DNA from: Tetragonia tetragonoides
Lineage: Eukaryota > Streptophyta > Magnoliopsida > Caryophyllales > Aizoaceae
Assembly: GCA_038025085.1 (NCBI GenBank)
Contig: CM076147.1
Span: 40,980,766-41,044,765 of the forward strand
Direction of reading: 5' to 3'
DNA: 64,000 nucleotides
The notes under the pieces were generated by a model. That model was not told where the DNA came from. It ran no database searches and saw only the letters and a list, made by a program, of their open reading frames with translations. The position numbers and the translations under genes were made by a program. Below, in pieces: positions 1 through 11,296 of the stretch (the stretch's first letter is position 1; every line of letters starts with the position of its first letter).

Positions 1-14
1 TTAGAATAATATTC

Positions 15-773
<759 letters not shown>

Positions 774-818
<45 letters not shown>

Positions 819-1005
819 ACAATATTTTTTGGTTTAACCACAAGTTCACCTAAGTCCTTTGGGCCAAGGCTAATCTTGTTCGCACCGGGTCGGCCCACGA
901 AGGGGTAAAGTGATCCCACTAAATAATTTCACCATTCACAAGATTCGAACCCTCGACCTTGCTTAAAGGATGAGAGTACCGAACCACTCACACCAACTAC
1001 TTATT
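774..1005 (-). mobile_element. tRNA-derived SINE, minus strand, TA-tailed
   Basis: Read on the minus strand, this starts with a box A-like stretch (979-995, TGGTGTGAGTGGTTCGG) and then has a clear polymerase III box B, GGTTCGAATCT, at 941-951. A ~120-bp tRNA-unrelated body follows, and the element ends in a (TA)n tract at 774-816. Head, spacing and simple-repeat tail match plant SINEs. The element lies in intergenic DNA. No target duplication was identified, so the outer limits are approximate. Confidence 0.7.
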
Positions 1006-1739
1006 AGTTATATAATACCACAATTTTCAATGCAGATTTCATGAAACCCATGCTTCAAATTATTCATGTACATAACATGTATAACTCAAACACTATGAAA
1101 ACGTGAAAAGCCCTCATGCACATAACTTGGAAGTTAACTCCTTGTTATACTTGGGTGCATCAAATTAAGCTCAATGGGGTTAAGGTACGTAGTACCAGGT
1201 GGAAATGTAGGTATCCAAACAAGACCCAATATTCCCCCAATTACGGAGATTATTGTGGGGACATGGCACACGAACCCGGCCTCAAACTCACCAGCAACCA
1301 CAAAATCAGAGTTAGGGAGATCAGACCAATTGAGCCCCCTTCTGCAATATAAATCCTCACCTAATTTATCTTTATTATCACCTTAATCTTTTTCTGCTTA
1401 ACTATATATATACTAAGACACTCTGTACCTCGATAGACAACGTACTTCTCCACAATATTAAGGAAAATGTTTGGTTGACTTAGTGGGTGGGCAACCCATC
1501 TTCACTTTGTATCTATCTCTCTCTTACCTTAAATGCCATTTTTTGGAAATAGAGGAAAGAGAATCTGAAAATAGAAGAGAGAGATATATACATAGGGGAG
1601 GTGGATTGTCAACCCAATGGATGGATGTATCATTCTCCCAATATTAATCCTATTGGAGATCCGCTAATCTAAACCATCTAACCCCTTTCATCTTATCTAG
1701 TTATCTCATTATAAATAATTAATGACCCTAATTATATAT
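1006..1739. other. Intergenic, no gene seen
   Basis: AT-rich sequence with only short frames that lack codon structure. The last ten bases (1730-1739) are the left target duplication of the neighbouring TIR element. Confidence 0.5.
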
Positions 1740-2284
1740 AGAGCTGTCAAATAGGTCAGGTCGGGTCGTGTTCGTGTTCGTGTCAAGGTTAAACGTGTCG
1801 AGAATGTCTTAACCCAAACCTAACTCATTTATTAATAGTGTCGAAAATCCTTGACCTGCACCTGACCTGTTTAACAATCGTGTTACTTGTTTAATGACCT
1901 GTTAACCCATTTATCTTTACTTATATTTTAAACTAATTAAAAAAGAGAAAAACATAAAAGTTTAGCTAAATTAAAAATTCTAACCAAATATAGTGTACAT
2001 TCAATAGCCTAAAAGTATTAAAATGCTCAAGATAGGTGAGATTCTATTACATTATTTACTTGTTACAAATTATTTGAACTTAAATTTGACAATTCTAATT
2101 AAACGGGTTGTAAGCAGGTTGCTTTCGTGTTGGAAATCTCAACCTTAACCTAACCCATTTAACTAAACGTGTTACTCAAGTCAACCCATTTAATTAAACG
2201 GGTAGAAACCTCTCAACACTAACCCGCTACATTCGTGTCCGGTTCATGTCATGTTGTCGTGTCGTATCAGCGTTTGACAGCTCT
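1740..2284. mobile_element. Non-autonomous Mutator-like TIR element, copy 1
   Basis: A 545-bp element bounded by perfect 12-bp terminal inverted repeats, AGAGCTGTCAAA at 1740-1751 and TTTGACAGCTCT at 2273-2284. The direct repeat AATTATATAT flanks it exactly at 1730-1739 and 2285-2294. A 9-10-bp target duplication points to the Mutator superfamily. The inside is GTGTCG-rich near both ends and AT-rich in the middle, with no transposase, so it must be mobilised in trans. A second copy lies at 11297-11839. Confidence 0.85.
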
Positions 2285-2294
2285 AATTATATAT

Positions 2295-2650
2295 CGTCAA
2301 GGCCGGACATAAATATTGAGTTGATGAATTTCACACTATGAAAGCATTAAAGTTGAGAAGGTACAAGTATTTTAGGAATAGTCATGGTTTCACATAAAAC
2401 AATTATATTACGGCAGAAAGACAATATAAACTTACACTTTATCCAGCTAATAAGGATGTCACACACTCACACTCACACTCGCAAGAAAGATTAGTGCAGT
2501 GTCTCTGTAAAACCACAAGAAAGGGTATAAAACACATAGCCTCTGCTTTATTTCTAATGTGTTACGTGATGCATGTACAATGAACATTATCATAAAACTA
2601 ATAGTGAATAGAAAATTTATACAGCAAGTCAACATTATTACGAAGTTAGT
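2295..2650. other. Intergenic, no gene seen
   Basis: AT-rich sequence with a short CACACTCACACTC tract near 2461-2480. No coding frame or RNA gene was recognised. Confidence 0.45.
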
Positions 2651-2659
2651 GTCCTACTT

Positions 2660-2726
2660 CAGTGGCGGAGCTAGGGGGTGTCAAGGGAGACCCCTTGCTC
2701 CCCCACTCCCACCTGGCTCCGCCACT
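2660..2726. mobile_element. 67-bp miniature TIR element
   Basis: A tiny palindromic insertion. AGTGGCGGAGCT at 2661-2672 is mirrored by GGCTCCGCCACT at 2715-2726. The exact 9-bp repeat GTCCTACTT flanks it at 2651-2659 and 2727-2735. The inside is G/C-rich (GGGGGTG...CCCCCACTCCC) and can pair over nearly its full length. The 9-bp duplication suggests a Mutator-like parent. GTGGCGGAGC ends are common in plant genomes. Confidence 0.75.
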
Positions 2727-3074
2727 GTCCTACTTGCCAAAGAATCACAAAGCTGTGAAAAGCATACACTTAAGTAACAAAAAGTGCAGACTGTAGGGAC
2801 ACTACATACAAGAAAGCAATAGGAGCTAGCAAACCAGTTCACCTATAGTGCAAGATCAATCATAACATGTTGAGGAGATGAGGTGAACATCAACGCCATA
2901 GACAATAAAACTTTGACACGAACAACTATTCCTGCTACCTGATTGCACATACATAAGCTGCCATACTTGGCATATCCTTTTCATCGAAGTTGAAGTGAAC
3001 ATCAAGTTAATAGACCTATATTATGCTTGACACAACTATTCCTACCTGAATGGACATATTAAGCTGCAACATTT

Positions 3075-3306
3075 TGTTAAAAACGTAACACGAAGGCGGC
3101 GATGAGTGGCATAACTACTATTAGCAGGAAGTCGATGCATCCTCTTCATCTCTTTCTGAACTACCACCTTCTTCTCCTCATCCCCAATTTGCTTCCATCA
3201 ACTTTTGGCATCAGTGGTGCCTTCGCTATGCTCGAGCATTCCAGGGGCTTTCTGACCTTCAAATTTAGTACGAGGATCCAGTTCTCTGCAATTCTCTAAG
3301 TCTCTG
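3075..3306 (-). pseudogene. Decayed exon of an unidentified plant gene
   Basis: On the minus strand, after a possible acceptor (TTGAGCAG), a protein-like frame reads RLRDLENCRELDPRTKF and continues to about 3198, where a stop interrupts it. A shifted frame then continues with KEMKRMHRLPANSSYATHRR and later with an NKMLQLNMSIQ-like stretch before a GTAGG donor. Composition and continuity across the frame change look like a once-coding exon with indels. Part of its 3' end is duplicated near 2935-2975. Possibly the same broken gene as the frame at 5110-5256. The family is not recognised. Confidence 0.4.
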
Positions 3307-3544
3307 AGTCGCTGCTCAATTGGATAAGTTGAAAAGGAAATTTCATAATAATGCAGCACAATGAAACAATACAAGAGACCATGACTAAAATGTACAAAGA
3401 ACATGTGCCTCAATCGCACAACTTACAAAGTGAAAATTTAAAAGGTAAAACCTTCTTACACCTAAAATATGTCACTATTTCAGCAAGTGATAAATGAAAT
3501 ATTTGTTAGCAATAAGCAAACTTAATGCTAACTTATAGCTGCTG

Positions 3545-3720
3545 TTTTTTTAGGCAAAGGGAGATTATATTAATAAGAATCAAAACAAAAGTACAGCGGG
3601 AGAGAACAAGGTGCGCTCCACAAAGAGACTATTTACACGATAGCTGTATTTCGTTGCACCTTAGAAATAGTGTAACTCCTAAAAGCCCCGGCTTCCCTAG
3701 CTCATAAAGAAGCTAGGTAT
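3545..3720 (-). mobile_element. Possible LINE 3' end, reversed
   Basis: A T-run is followed by AGGCAAAGGGAGATTATATT and a polar, AAG/GAG-rich stretch. This is the layout of a plant LINE 3' UTR and poly(A) tail seen from the opposite strand, and is similar in style to the element at 60184. No coding part or target duplication was found, so this is tentative. Confidence 0.3.
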
Positions 3721-4103
3721 GTAATTTATCTAGAGCGTCTCAGAGAAATGGAAACACCAGTGAACACCCATGCATTCCTATCAAGTCAAATGCACCATAA
3801 AATCTTCATGCAAGCATTGCGCTGTAGCACCTTCTTCTGCTTCCCCTCCCAAAACCCTCAAACCGGATATGCAAATCGCCACAACACTAGCTGAGAAAAC
3901 CCATGACTCTTCAGGGCACCAAACAATTTAGTCCATAAGTTGCAGGCTACATCAGACCAAAGGAAAAGATGTGCAGATCACTACTAGCTACTTTTGAGAA
4001 ACAACACAGAGGGGTATACATGGTCAGGTCTTAGCAATTGCCCTTTGTTACTTTTGACCCAGTATACCAACAAGAGATCATCTGATCTGTAACTAGACAA
4101 TTA

Positions 4104-4242
4104 CTCCTGCTGTCCCAGAATAAATAAATATCTCACTTTACCATTTTCTGTGTGAAAAAATTCTCACTACCAATTTACATTATTCAACTAGTCAACTTTC
4201 TCAAATCATTTTCAAAAACAAGCCGACAGAACTGGAAGGGAG
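4104..4242. mobile_element. Stowaway-like MITE
   Basis: A 139-bp AT-rich element starting CTCCTGCTGTCCCAG and ending GGAAGGGAG, with TA on both sides (4102-4103 and 4243-4244). CTCC-GTCCC ends and a TA target are typical of Stowaway (Tc1/Mariner) MITEs. It is diverged and has no coding capacity. Confidence 0.6.
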
Positions 4243-4672
4243 TACACCATATATATATATATGGTACAGGTTCCATGTAACTCTTCAGAAAACTTTTATT
4301 CAACAAGTTATTTCCTCGTCTATATAGGATCATCAGCATTAATGGAGCATAGAAATTAAACCAAACAGTCCGCCTAAAAGGTGTGTGGGAAAACCCAAAC
4401 CAGGAATGAAGCGAAAGCAGAACCTAATTAATACTCTTAACTCTGATTTCATGATAATAGTTGTATCTTAGTTCCAAACTTTAGGATCCTGACAAGCCTT
4501 GCCTCATAAGAAATTCAGCTTGATAGTCTTAACTCCCAACATCATGTTGAGGCTAAAAGCTCCTAGTAAAACCATAATTTTGTCAAGAAATTACCAAGTT
4601 TTACATGTACTTTAATTTCTTGAGAAGAAGCTCTTTCTCAATGGAGCCTATGGAGGTGAAACCTGAATACTC

Positions 4673-5109
4673 TTGATCAGTTTAACAACTACGTACCTTG
4701 ACAAAATCACCCCCTGCCTAGTGCCTAGTCTATATAATGCACTCAAGTTTGTCTTCTCTACAATTCTACAATCACAACTCTTTCAAAAACTGGACGACAT
4801 TCAAAAAACAGACAATTTTCAAAGTCTTCCAAATGTTTCTCTACCGTTGGGAGGTTTCCAAAGTACGTTAACACGCACACACTTGGGCAACAAAATTTTG
4901 CCCTAGAATAGCTTCTCCACAATAAAATCAAGTGAAAAATTACTCTCTATCTCTTAAATGATTAGTTTCTGATTAACCCAGAATCAAGTAATGTTGAAAC
5001 AAAAATACATACTCAAAAGAAAGGCAACATAAATAAATAAATAAATTGCCCACACATAACTAACACACGTTAACGATATTGGTTCAAAACGCAACACTTG
5101 CATGTAGTT
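4673..5109. other. Intergenic, no gene seen
   Basis: The open frames here lack plant codon structure. A short AAAT repeat lies at 5028-5043. Nothing else was recognised. Confidence 0.4.
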
Positions 5110-5256
5110 GTTCATAATTTCATATAGCCTGAAATTCTTGAGTTTATTGATATTCCAATCAGCCGCCCATAAACATCATAGTCAATTGGGCAACTCACTT
5201 TTGGATCTTGTAGAGTGGCAGTGAGATTTACATGAGTGGCATCAATGGATGAACAG
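5110..5256 (-). pseudogene. Isolated coding-like frame, minus strand
   Basis: The minus strand reads open for about 49 codons, beginning SDACSSIDATHVNLTATLQD and later CPIDYDVYGRLIGI, and ends at a TGA. The residue mix is protein-like and unlike the surrounding AT-rich noise. No start codon is in place and a GTGAGT sits inside it, so the original exon border is unclear. It may be an upstream exon of the decayed gene at 3075-3306. Confidence 0.4.
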
Positions 5257-5466
5257 GCATCAGAGGAAAATAGAATTGGGCTTTAGATGATTGGGAATTG
5301 GGAATTGTTATTTTCCTTCTTTTTTCCTTTTTCGAATTTGGTGTTATTTTTCTTATTTAGAATAGAATTTTGTGTTAGTTAATTTTTTTCAGTGTTATTT
5401 TATTACATTGTAGTATACAGTAGGGCCGCCGTTTTTGAGAATTTGCGCTCACCATAATATTTACTA

Positions 5467-5726
5467 CTCCCTCTGAATCTGAAAATATTAACATTTGTTT
5501 TTTGAAAGTCAAATTTTTACAAACTTTGACCATTAATTTTAAAAAAAAATTAAGGATTCATAATGTAAAAATACTATGTTTAGATTCATTTTCAAAAGTA
5601 CTTTCGAAAACTCTAATTTTTAATAACTTATATATTCATTTAAATACAAATAATCATGGTCAAAGTAGTGCATTGGAGATTGTGAAAAAGTAAATGTTAC
5701 TCCAATGTTTTTCGAAATGAAGGGAA
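5467..5726. mobile_element. Stowaway-like MITE
   Basis: A 260-bp AT-rich element. The ends are imperfect inverted repeats, CTCCCTCTGAATCTGAAAAT and a mirrored TTTTCGAAATGAAGGGAA, flanked by TA (5465-5466 and 5727-5728). The subterminal AACATTTG and AAATGTTAC words are also inverted. There is no internal gene. Confidence 0.65.
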
Positions 5727-5823
5727 TACTTATTTATTTAGGGTATCCCGAGGGGAGAGGACACTCTGGTGCTTCAAAAAGAATACTAAGAAGGGTACCA
5801 AGCCAAATCCACACCCTCCCAAC

Positions 5824-6194
5824 TCGGGGTGTTCATATCGGGTCTCCGAAATTTCGGATACCAAATTTTGATATCCGAACCCGTATTCGAAATTTCGAAT
5901 ATCCAAAATTTCGGAATCGAATAGTCGGATATCCGCTATTCCAAATATATTTACATTTTTTATTTTTTATCCTTCTTTTGTGCCTAATATTTTGAAAATG
6001 TGAGCAAAATGTTTCATATATTTTTCAGATAATTTTCGGATAGTTTTGAGTTTTCGGAAATTGTCGGATATCCGAATATTTTGGAAAATGGCATCGAACC
6101 CGTATTCAAAATTTCGGATATCCGCTTTTTCGGATAATTTCAGTTCGGGTTTTCAAATCGGTTGCTCGGGTTCAGATATTTTCGAACAACCTTA
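5824..6194. mobile_element. hAT-like MITE with 8-bp target duplication
   Basis: A 371-bp block full of TCGGATATCCG / CGAAATTTCGAA palindromes. It is flanked by exact copies of CTCCCAAC (5816-5823 and 6195-6202). The ends TCGGGGTGTTC and GAACAACCTTA are imperfect inverted repeats (8 of 11). An 8-bp duplication is the hAT signature. It is rich in self-complementary words and contains no transposase. Confidence 0.6.
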
Positions 6195-6202
6195 CTCCCA
6201 AC

Positions 6203-7078
6203 CATCCATGGTGGCCGGGTAACACTTTCAAAATCCATCCATGCTCCATCACCCGCGTAGCCCCCTCCACACCCACTCCAACTTGTGCAAATGCAGGGGC
6301 GCAGGGCGATATTAACCTTTATCCGCCCCACCGCCATCTCTAGAATAAACCATCTAGAATGTGAAAGTTAGAAAACTGAGACTGAACCTGAAGTACGTCT
6401 ATCTTGTGTGGACTTGGTCCACCAGAACTCAAGGGACAAAAAGTGTAAGCTATTTGCCGGCGGAGCGACCCGTTTGGCGTGGTCCATTTGACCTTGATAT
6501 AGGTCATCAGACTAGGACACCTTTTTTTTTTTTTTAATTGAGCTAATAGACTCGTTCAACCTGACCTGGTTTAATTTGACATACAAGATGGTCCTGAACA
6601 TTCAAAAAAGCCCATGAGTAGGCTTGTTATGCTCAAAAAATAAGTCATGTTGCAGTGTTGCACTGTACGCTTGACGATGTGAGGTAGGTATGAAATTTGA
6701 GTCTAAAACAAAAATCCACCATCTGTAACCAAAAAAACTAAAATCCACAATCTAATTAAAAATAGAAAATAAAATACCAACCCAAATAGAAAAAGGTACT
6801 AGATGGTAGACAAAATTACAAAAATAGTCAAACACTAGTGATATTCTATAGAATAATCCTCTTAATCTCGAGTCTCACCTACATACTCTGATTTGCAATA
6901 TCGCCACTCTTATTTCTTATGCTCATCGCTAGTCAACGTCTCATCTATCTCGCTTCTTAGGTCATTTATCGCTCGTTGACTATCAATCTACCCAAATAAA
7001 GTTTTGTTTTTTTTTTTGGAGAGGAAGAAACTATATTTGTTATTTTTCATTTAACGATTAAGGGTCTGTTCTCTCCAC
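6203..7078. other. Intergenic, no gene seen
   Basis: No convincing frame on either strand. A T-run lies at 6521-6534. A GC-rich patch around 6200-6340 opens a short frame but shows no domain. Confidence 0.4.
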
Positions 7079-7310
7079 CTTATTTCTATTTATTTAAGCA
7101 AACTTCAGCAAATTAACGTCAGCAAACTTCAACAAAGTTAAATAAAGTTAAACAAAGTTCAACAAAGTTAAACAAACCAATATACAAACTAGTTATAAAA
7201 AACACTTGAATCAACAAGATTCAACAAAAATAAACAAAGTTCAACGAAGTTCAACAAATTTAAATAAAGTTAAATAAAGTTCAACAAAGTTCAATAAAAA
7301 TAATTTTTCA
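7079..7310 (+). repeat. Degenerate AACAAAGTTC tandem repeat
   Basis: About twenty imperfect copies of a ~10-bp word (CAACAAAGTT, TAAACAAAGTT, AATAAAGTTC), interrupted around 7180-7215. This is a diverged minisatellite upstream of the F-box gene with no coding potential. Confidence 0.7.
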
Positions 7311-7444
7311 GTAATAAATATAAACGTTTTTCAGTTGGGAAGAACAGACTCTAAAGCCCGCTAGCCCAGTGGACAAACCGCCCCCTTAGTAAAGGACAGA
7401 CACATACACAACTTTAGGCCTTTCAACTTTAGGCCCAACTAAGG

Positions 7445-7556
7445 GCACATTCTTTTCAACTGGAAACTGGAACTGGTAACTGGGAGAAACTGGACAAAAC
7501 TGGGAAGTCTAACTGGTAACTGGGAAAAATTGGGAGAAACTGGAAAACTGAAAATT

Positions 7557-7626
<70 letters not shown>

Positions 7627-7915
7627 TAATAATACTAACAATAATAACAATAATAATAATAATAGTAATAATAATACTATTATTATTATTATTTTAAAAT
7701 TATTATTATTATTGTTATTATTATTTTTATTATTTTTATTTTTTTACATTTTTTTGAGCAGATTATTATTATTATCATCATTATTATTAAAACTGGACAA
7801 AATTAAACAAAAGTAGATAAAACTGGACAAAACTGGGTCAAACTAGACAAAACTGAATATTATAACCGGTAACTGAACAAAACTGGACAAAACTAGAAAC
7901 AAGTTGAAAATAACA
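7445..7915 (+). repeat. AAACTGG minisatellite around a (TAA)n/(TTA)n palindrome
   Basis: Both flanks consist of imperfect repeats of AAACTGG(A)CAAAACTGG (7455-7555 and 7792-7905). Between them, an (AAT)n tract at 7559-7626 is followed by a complementary (ATT)n tract at 7677-7790. The two triplet tracts could fold into a long hairpin. The block ends ~700 bp before the F-box start codon. Confidence 0.75.
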
Positions 7916-8113
7916 TACCCTAACACTTAGTAGTATTTTTTCTTTCTTTTCCCTTGCTCTTCAGTCGATATATAATATACACAAACGCTGTGTGTCTCTT
8001 TTTCTTGCTCGTTCTGTTTTCTCAAATTCCCAAATCCTCGTTCCCGTCTGTATATTCTGAAGGAATTTAACTACTCCTGCACTTTGATTTGATTCACTTG
8101 GAGGAACAAAGAG

Positions 8114-8545
8114 GTAAATACTAAACCTTAAATCAGATTATTTTTTCTGTAAATCCATGGCAAATTAGTTTTAATTTGAAGGTGACATACTCTTCTTTTC
8201 ATAGCCAAAGATTTGATTTTGAGTGCAAATTCGGATGATTTAGCTCATATGTGTCTATATTCATATTCATATCTATATGAATTTCTTTTTTCTGTGGAAT
8301 TTCTTTTTTCGGTGCTTCTTTAATCTGTATATATAAAGTAGTGTTCTTGCAAGTACCAGGTCACGTAATTCTTCTAGCATCAGCACCAACTATAATATGT
8401 GAATGTACGTTTGTAGATCTCAAATTGTCTATATTAGATTTGCAGTATTAATACCCATGCATGCTTTTGTTCAATTTTGCTGTTACAGTCGATTGACGTG
8501 CAGATACCGATTTCGTTTCTTAATTTTGCTGAATTGGATTTTTAG
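8114..8545 (+). other. Probable 5' UTR intron of the F-box gene
   Basis: GAG|GTAAATA at 8111-8120 and TTTTTAG|GGATTG at 8540-8551 would remove a T-rich, intron-like stretch and leave a short leader before the ATG at 8616. An alternative acceptor lies at about 8489 (GTTACAG). Inferred from splice consensus only. Confidence 0.5.
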
Positions 8546-8615
8546 GGATTGAACCTGCTGTGGATTTGCTTGTTGAATTGAGTTTTTCTTTGGTCTCAGC
8601 AGCCTATTATTCATC

Positions 8616-10097
8616 ATGTCTATCAATATGGTGTTGTCGAGCAAAAAAAGGAGGAAGACCCAAATGATCTCCTTCTTGGTTAATTCTTGTGGCCAGGATA
8701 AACAAACTAGGTTACTGAAGGAGGAGAGTGAGAGTGAGAGTGATCAGTGTCAGATTTTGTTCCCAAGCAGTATGAGTATGACAGACCAATTATTGACTGA
8801 AATCATTATACGACTTCCTAGTGAGTGTGCTGGCCGATACAAGGCCGTCTGCAAGCGTTGGTATTCTCTAATCTCTAGCCGTTACTTGGTTAGCCGCTTT
8901 AACAACCATGCTCCTACTCCTGCCCCTAGCACCTTCACCTTAGTGTTCCATTATTTTGTCAATGGTCCATGCCCACCTGGAACGTACAACCCCTTTTACC
9001 CCGTTGGAGCCATCTCCAACCACCATGTGTTGTCCAAGTCTTATAAAAACAAGTGTCTCGACCTAGATTTCCTTCTGCGATTGAAAGAACTAAATAAATA
9101 TCCAATGTCCAATCCAGTTCGTGTCGAGGCCTCATGCCACGACCTTCTGCTGTGCTCTTACGGTGCCACTTTCCACCGTGCCACTTTCTACGGTGCCACT
9201 TTTTATGTTGTCAACTTGCTAACTAGGCAACGGATCGTGCTTCCCCCACTTCCTGTCTGCGAACCAACACCTTTGAGGGAATATTTTGGCCACAAAGTGG
9301 CACTTTTGTGTTACGATGATCAGATTGATGTGAGTTGGTATAGATTCAAGGTAATTGTAATTCCAGTCGTCAATAGCGTCCTCACATTAAATACAAACTT
9401 TCCTGTTCCTCCTGAAGTATATGCCTCCCAGTTTAGCATTCACATTTTTTGTTCTAAGTCAGAACAATGGACTAACTTGGTTGTTGACTGGTATCCTTTG
9501 AATTTGAATGCTTATCTGACCTTCACTCCTATCCTTTCTCACGAGGGTATGCTGCATTGGCTTAATGGCCAGTCTCTTGTTTCTCTTGATCATCATCTAA
9601 AGCTTCACCATTGTATTAACCTACCAAATGAATTATCCTTCAAGACCCTGTTTGGCTTTGGAGTGTGCCAAGGGCACTTCCGTGTGGCTCGCATCTACGA
9701 AGAGGTTACTGGCCCTATCCTACTTGTTTGGGATCTAGAAGACTATCACAAAGGGGTGTGGCAATTGGCATCCAGAGTGCTCCTTCGTAACTCATCTCTG
9801 CGCAAGTACAGAAACAGAATCATATTCATTGCTTTCCATCCCTATAACAAGGATATCATTTTTGTGCAAGGAGGAAACCTCATATGTCAATTCAACATGC
9901 CAACTGGGAAAATTAAGAGGTACTATATGCTGAAGCTACACAGTGGCTGGCAAGGCGGAGCAGTGCAAAGAGCAATTCCCCCTATCTTGCACCAATGGTT
10001 CCCGACACCAGTAGTAAGAAGTCCAACTTGCTCTTTTTCCATAGAATCTCAATATGTTCAACAAGTCAGTGAGGATCCCACCAAGAGAAGGGTCTGA
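8616..10097 (+). CDS. F-box protein with F-box-associated C-terminal region
   Basis: An intronless 493-residue protein. An F-box lies at residues ~53-95 (MTDQLLTEIIIRLP, then CKRWYSLISS and LVSRF), the part that binds SKP1-type adaptors in SCF ubiquitin ligases. The remaining ~390 residues resemble plant F-box-associated regions that hold the substrate, including W-rich segments and a beta-propeller-like periodicity, but no Kelch or LRR repeats are evident. The N-terminus is basic and Ser/Glu-rich. Residues ~181-196 contain three near-copies of GATF(Y/H), from a 15-bp tandem duplication. The start follows a likely 5' UTR intron (donor ~8114, acceptor ~8545). The target is unknown. It belongs to a large, fast-evolving family, so no symbol is given. 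Confidence 0.85.
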   Translation: MSINMVLSSKKRRKTQMISFLVNSCGQDKQTRLLKEESESESDQCQILFPSSMSMTDQLLTEIIIRLPSECAGRYKAVCKRWYSLISSRYLVSRFNNHAPTPAPSTFTLVFHYFVNGPCPPGTYNPFYPVGAISNHHVLSKSYKNKCLDLDFLLRLKELNKYPMSNPVRVEASCHDLLLCSYGATFHRATFYGATFYVVNLLTRQRIVLPPLPVCEPTPLREYFGHKVALLCYDDQIDVSWYRFKVIVIPVVNSVLTLNTNFPVPPEVYASQFSIHIFCSKSEQWTNLVVDWYPLNLNAYLTFTPILSHEGMLHWLNGQSLVSLDHHLKLHHCINLPNELSFKTLFGFGVCQGHFRVARIYEEVTGPILLVWDLEDYHKGVWQLASRVLLRNSSLRKYRNRIIFIAFHPYNKDIIFVQGGNLICQFNMPTGKIKRYYMLKLHSGWQGGAVQRAIPPILHQWFPTPVVRSPTCSFSIESQYVQQVSEDPTKRRV

Positions 10098-10455
10098 GGT
10101 CCATATGTACGCAGTCTAACCCTTACCACTGTGATGGATCTAGGAAAGGTTTTTAAGTGGCATCACCAAAAGAAATTTCATATCATCTATATATTCTTTT
10201 TTATTTAAAAATATTGACAAATAAGGAATTTTTCTTTTGCCAAGGGGGTCCACATAGACAACTATATGATTACTATAATGATATTGTAATATTGTATTAT
10301 TGCCTATTTGCTGATTTATATAATGTATGTTCAATATTCAATTGGGCTTGCAATTTTACGCACACAGAGATGCTTTACATTGCCACGGTTAATATAATTG
10401 AAATGTTGGCTTTCATAACTATGATACTTATAATATAATGGGGATGTTACAAAAA

Positions 10456-10705
10456 CTTGTGTGGACTTAGTTTATGGTGGATCAATGGTCTAAATGTTAT
10501 CCCATATTTTACCTGGAGTCACCTCTTTAATAGTGGAGTCACCCCTTACTTCTAGTGGAGCCACCCCCTTGGCGTCACCCCTCTAATAGTGGAGCCACCC
10601 CATATTTCACCTGGAGCCACCCCTCTAATAGTGAAGATATCCCCTACTTCATCTCGAGTCACCCCTTAAATATACTTGATCCACGATAGACTAAGTCCAC
10701 ACAAG
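10456..10705. mobile_element. MITE with ~30-bp inverted ends and internal minisatellite
   Basis: CTTGTGTGGACTTAGT at 10456 is mirrored by ACTAAGTCCACACAAG ending at 10705. The inversion extends inward through TGGATCAA/TTGATCCA. The inside is five or six copies of GGAG(C/T)CACCCCTCTAATAGT. No coding frame and no clear target duplication. A related-looking fragment lies at 50087-50213. Confidence 0.65.
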
Positions 10706-10994
10706 ACTAATTGTAGTGATGTAGGTAATGTGACCTCATATATCGCGTTGCTCTTTAGAGTACAATAGATGGTGAAGAACACTCGCATTGGGTTATTTTC
10801 CTTTTTTTTGGTGCAAGTGAATGGCGACCGAATCACCTCCTGCTACATCATATTCGGATTTTCATGTTCAATAGCGAACATATCAGACTAGCTAAACACT
10901 AGTTGTATTGTGTTTGTATACATCAAGAAGTTTTAGGGTTGGACCAATAAAGTGGTAATAGATAGCTCTACCTCAAACCAAGCAAGTGAATTGA

Positions 10995-11141
10995 GGTGTA
11001 AGGTTCTAGCGCAGTGGGCAGCGCTGCCTCTCACTTGGGCTCGCCCTGAAATCGAATCCTCATCTACCCCCTCCCTAATTAGTAACTTCCCGTTGTAATG
11101 ACTATAAAGCCACCCCACCTCCAAGAAAAAAGAAAGAAAGA
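10995..11141 (+). mobile_element. tRNA-derived SINE, plus strand
   Basis: A box A-like TAGCGCAGTGGG at 11007-11018 is followed 30 bp later by a box B-like AAATCGAATCC at 11049-11059. A short body follows, with an A-rich tail (AAGAAAAAAGAAAGAAAGAG) ending near 11141. Spacing and tail fit a plant SINE. It shares TAGCGCAGTGG with the SINE at 19304-19433. Confidence 0.6.
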
Positions 11142-11296
11142 GTGAACTAGGACAAAGTTGACCAAATTTGGCCATGTACGCAAACGAATTTGCTTCCTGA
11201 ATGCGATGCAACATTTCCACATTGTCAAATACTCAAATAGGTGAAATATTTTTAGTATCGAAAATAATATCTTTTAAATGCATATGCCATTATTTA

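Noticed and set aside
11000..11060. A functional tRNA gene
   Set aside because: Boxes A and B are present but the cloverleaf arms do not pair. An A-rich tail indicates a SINE.
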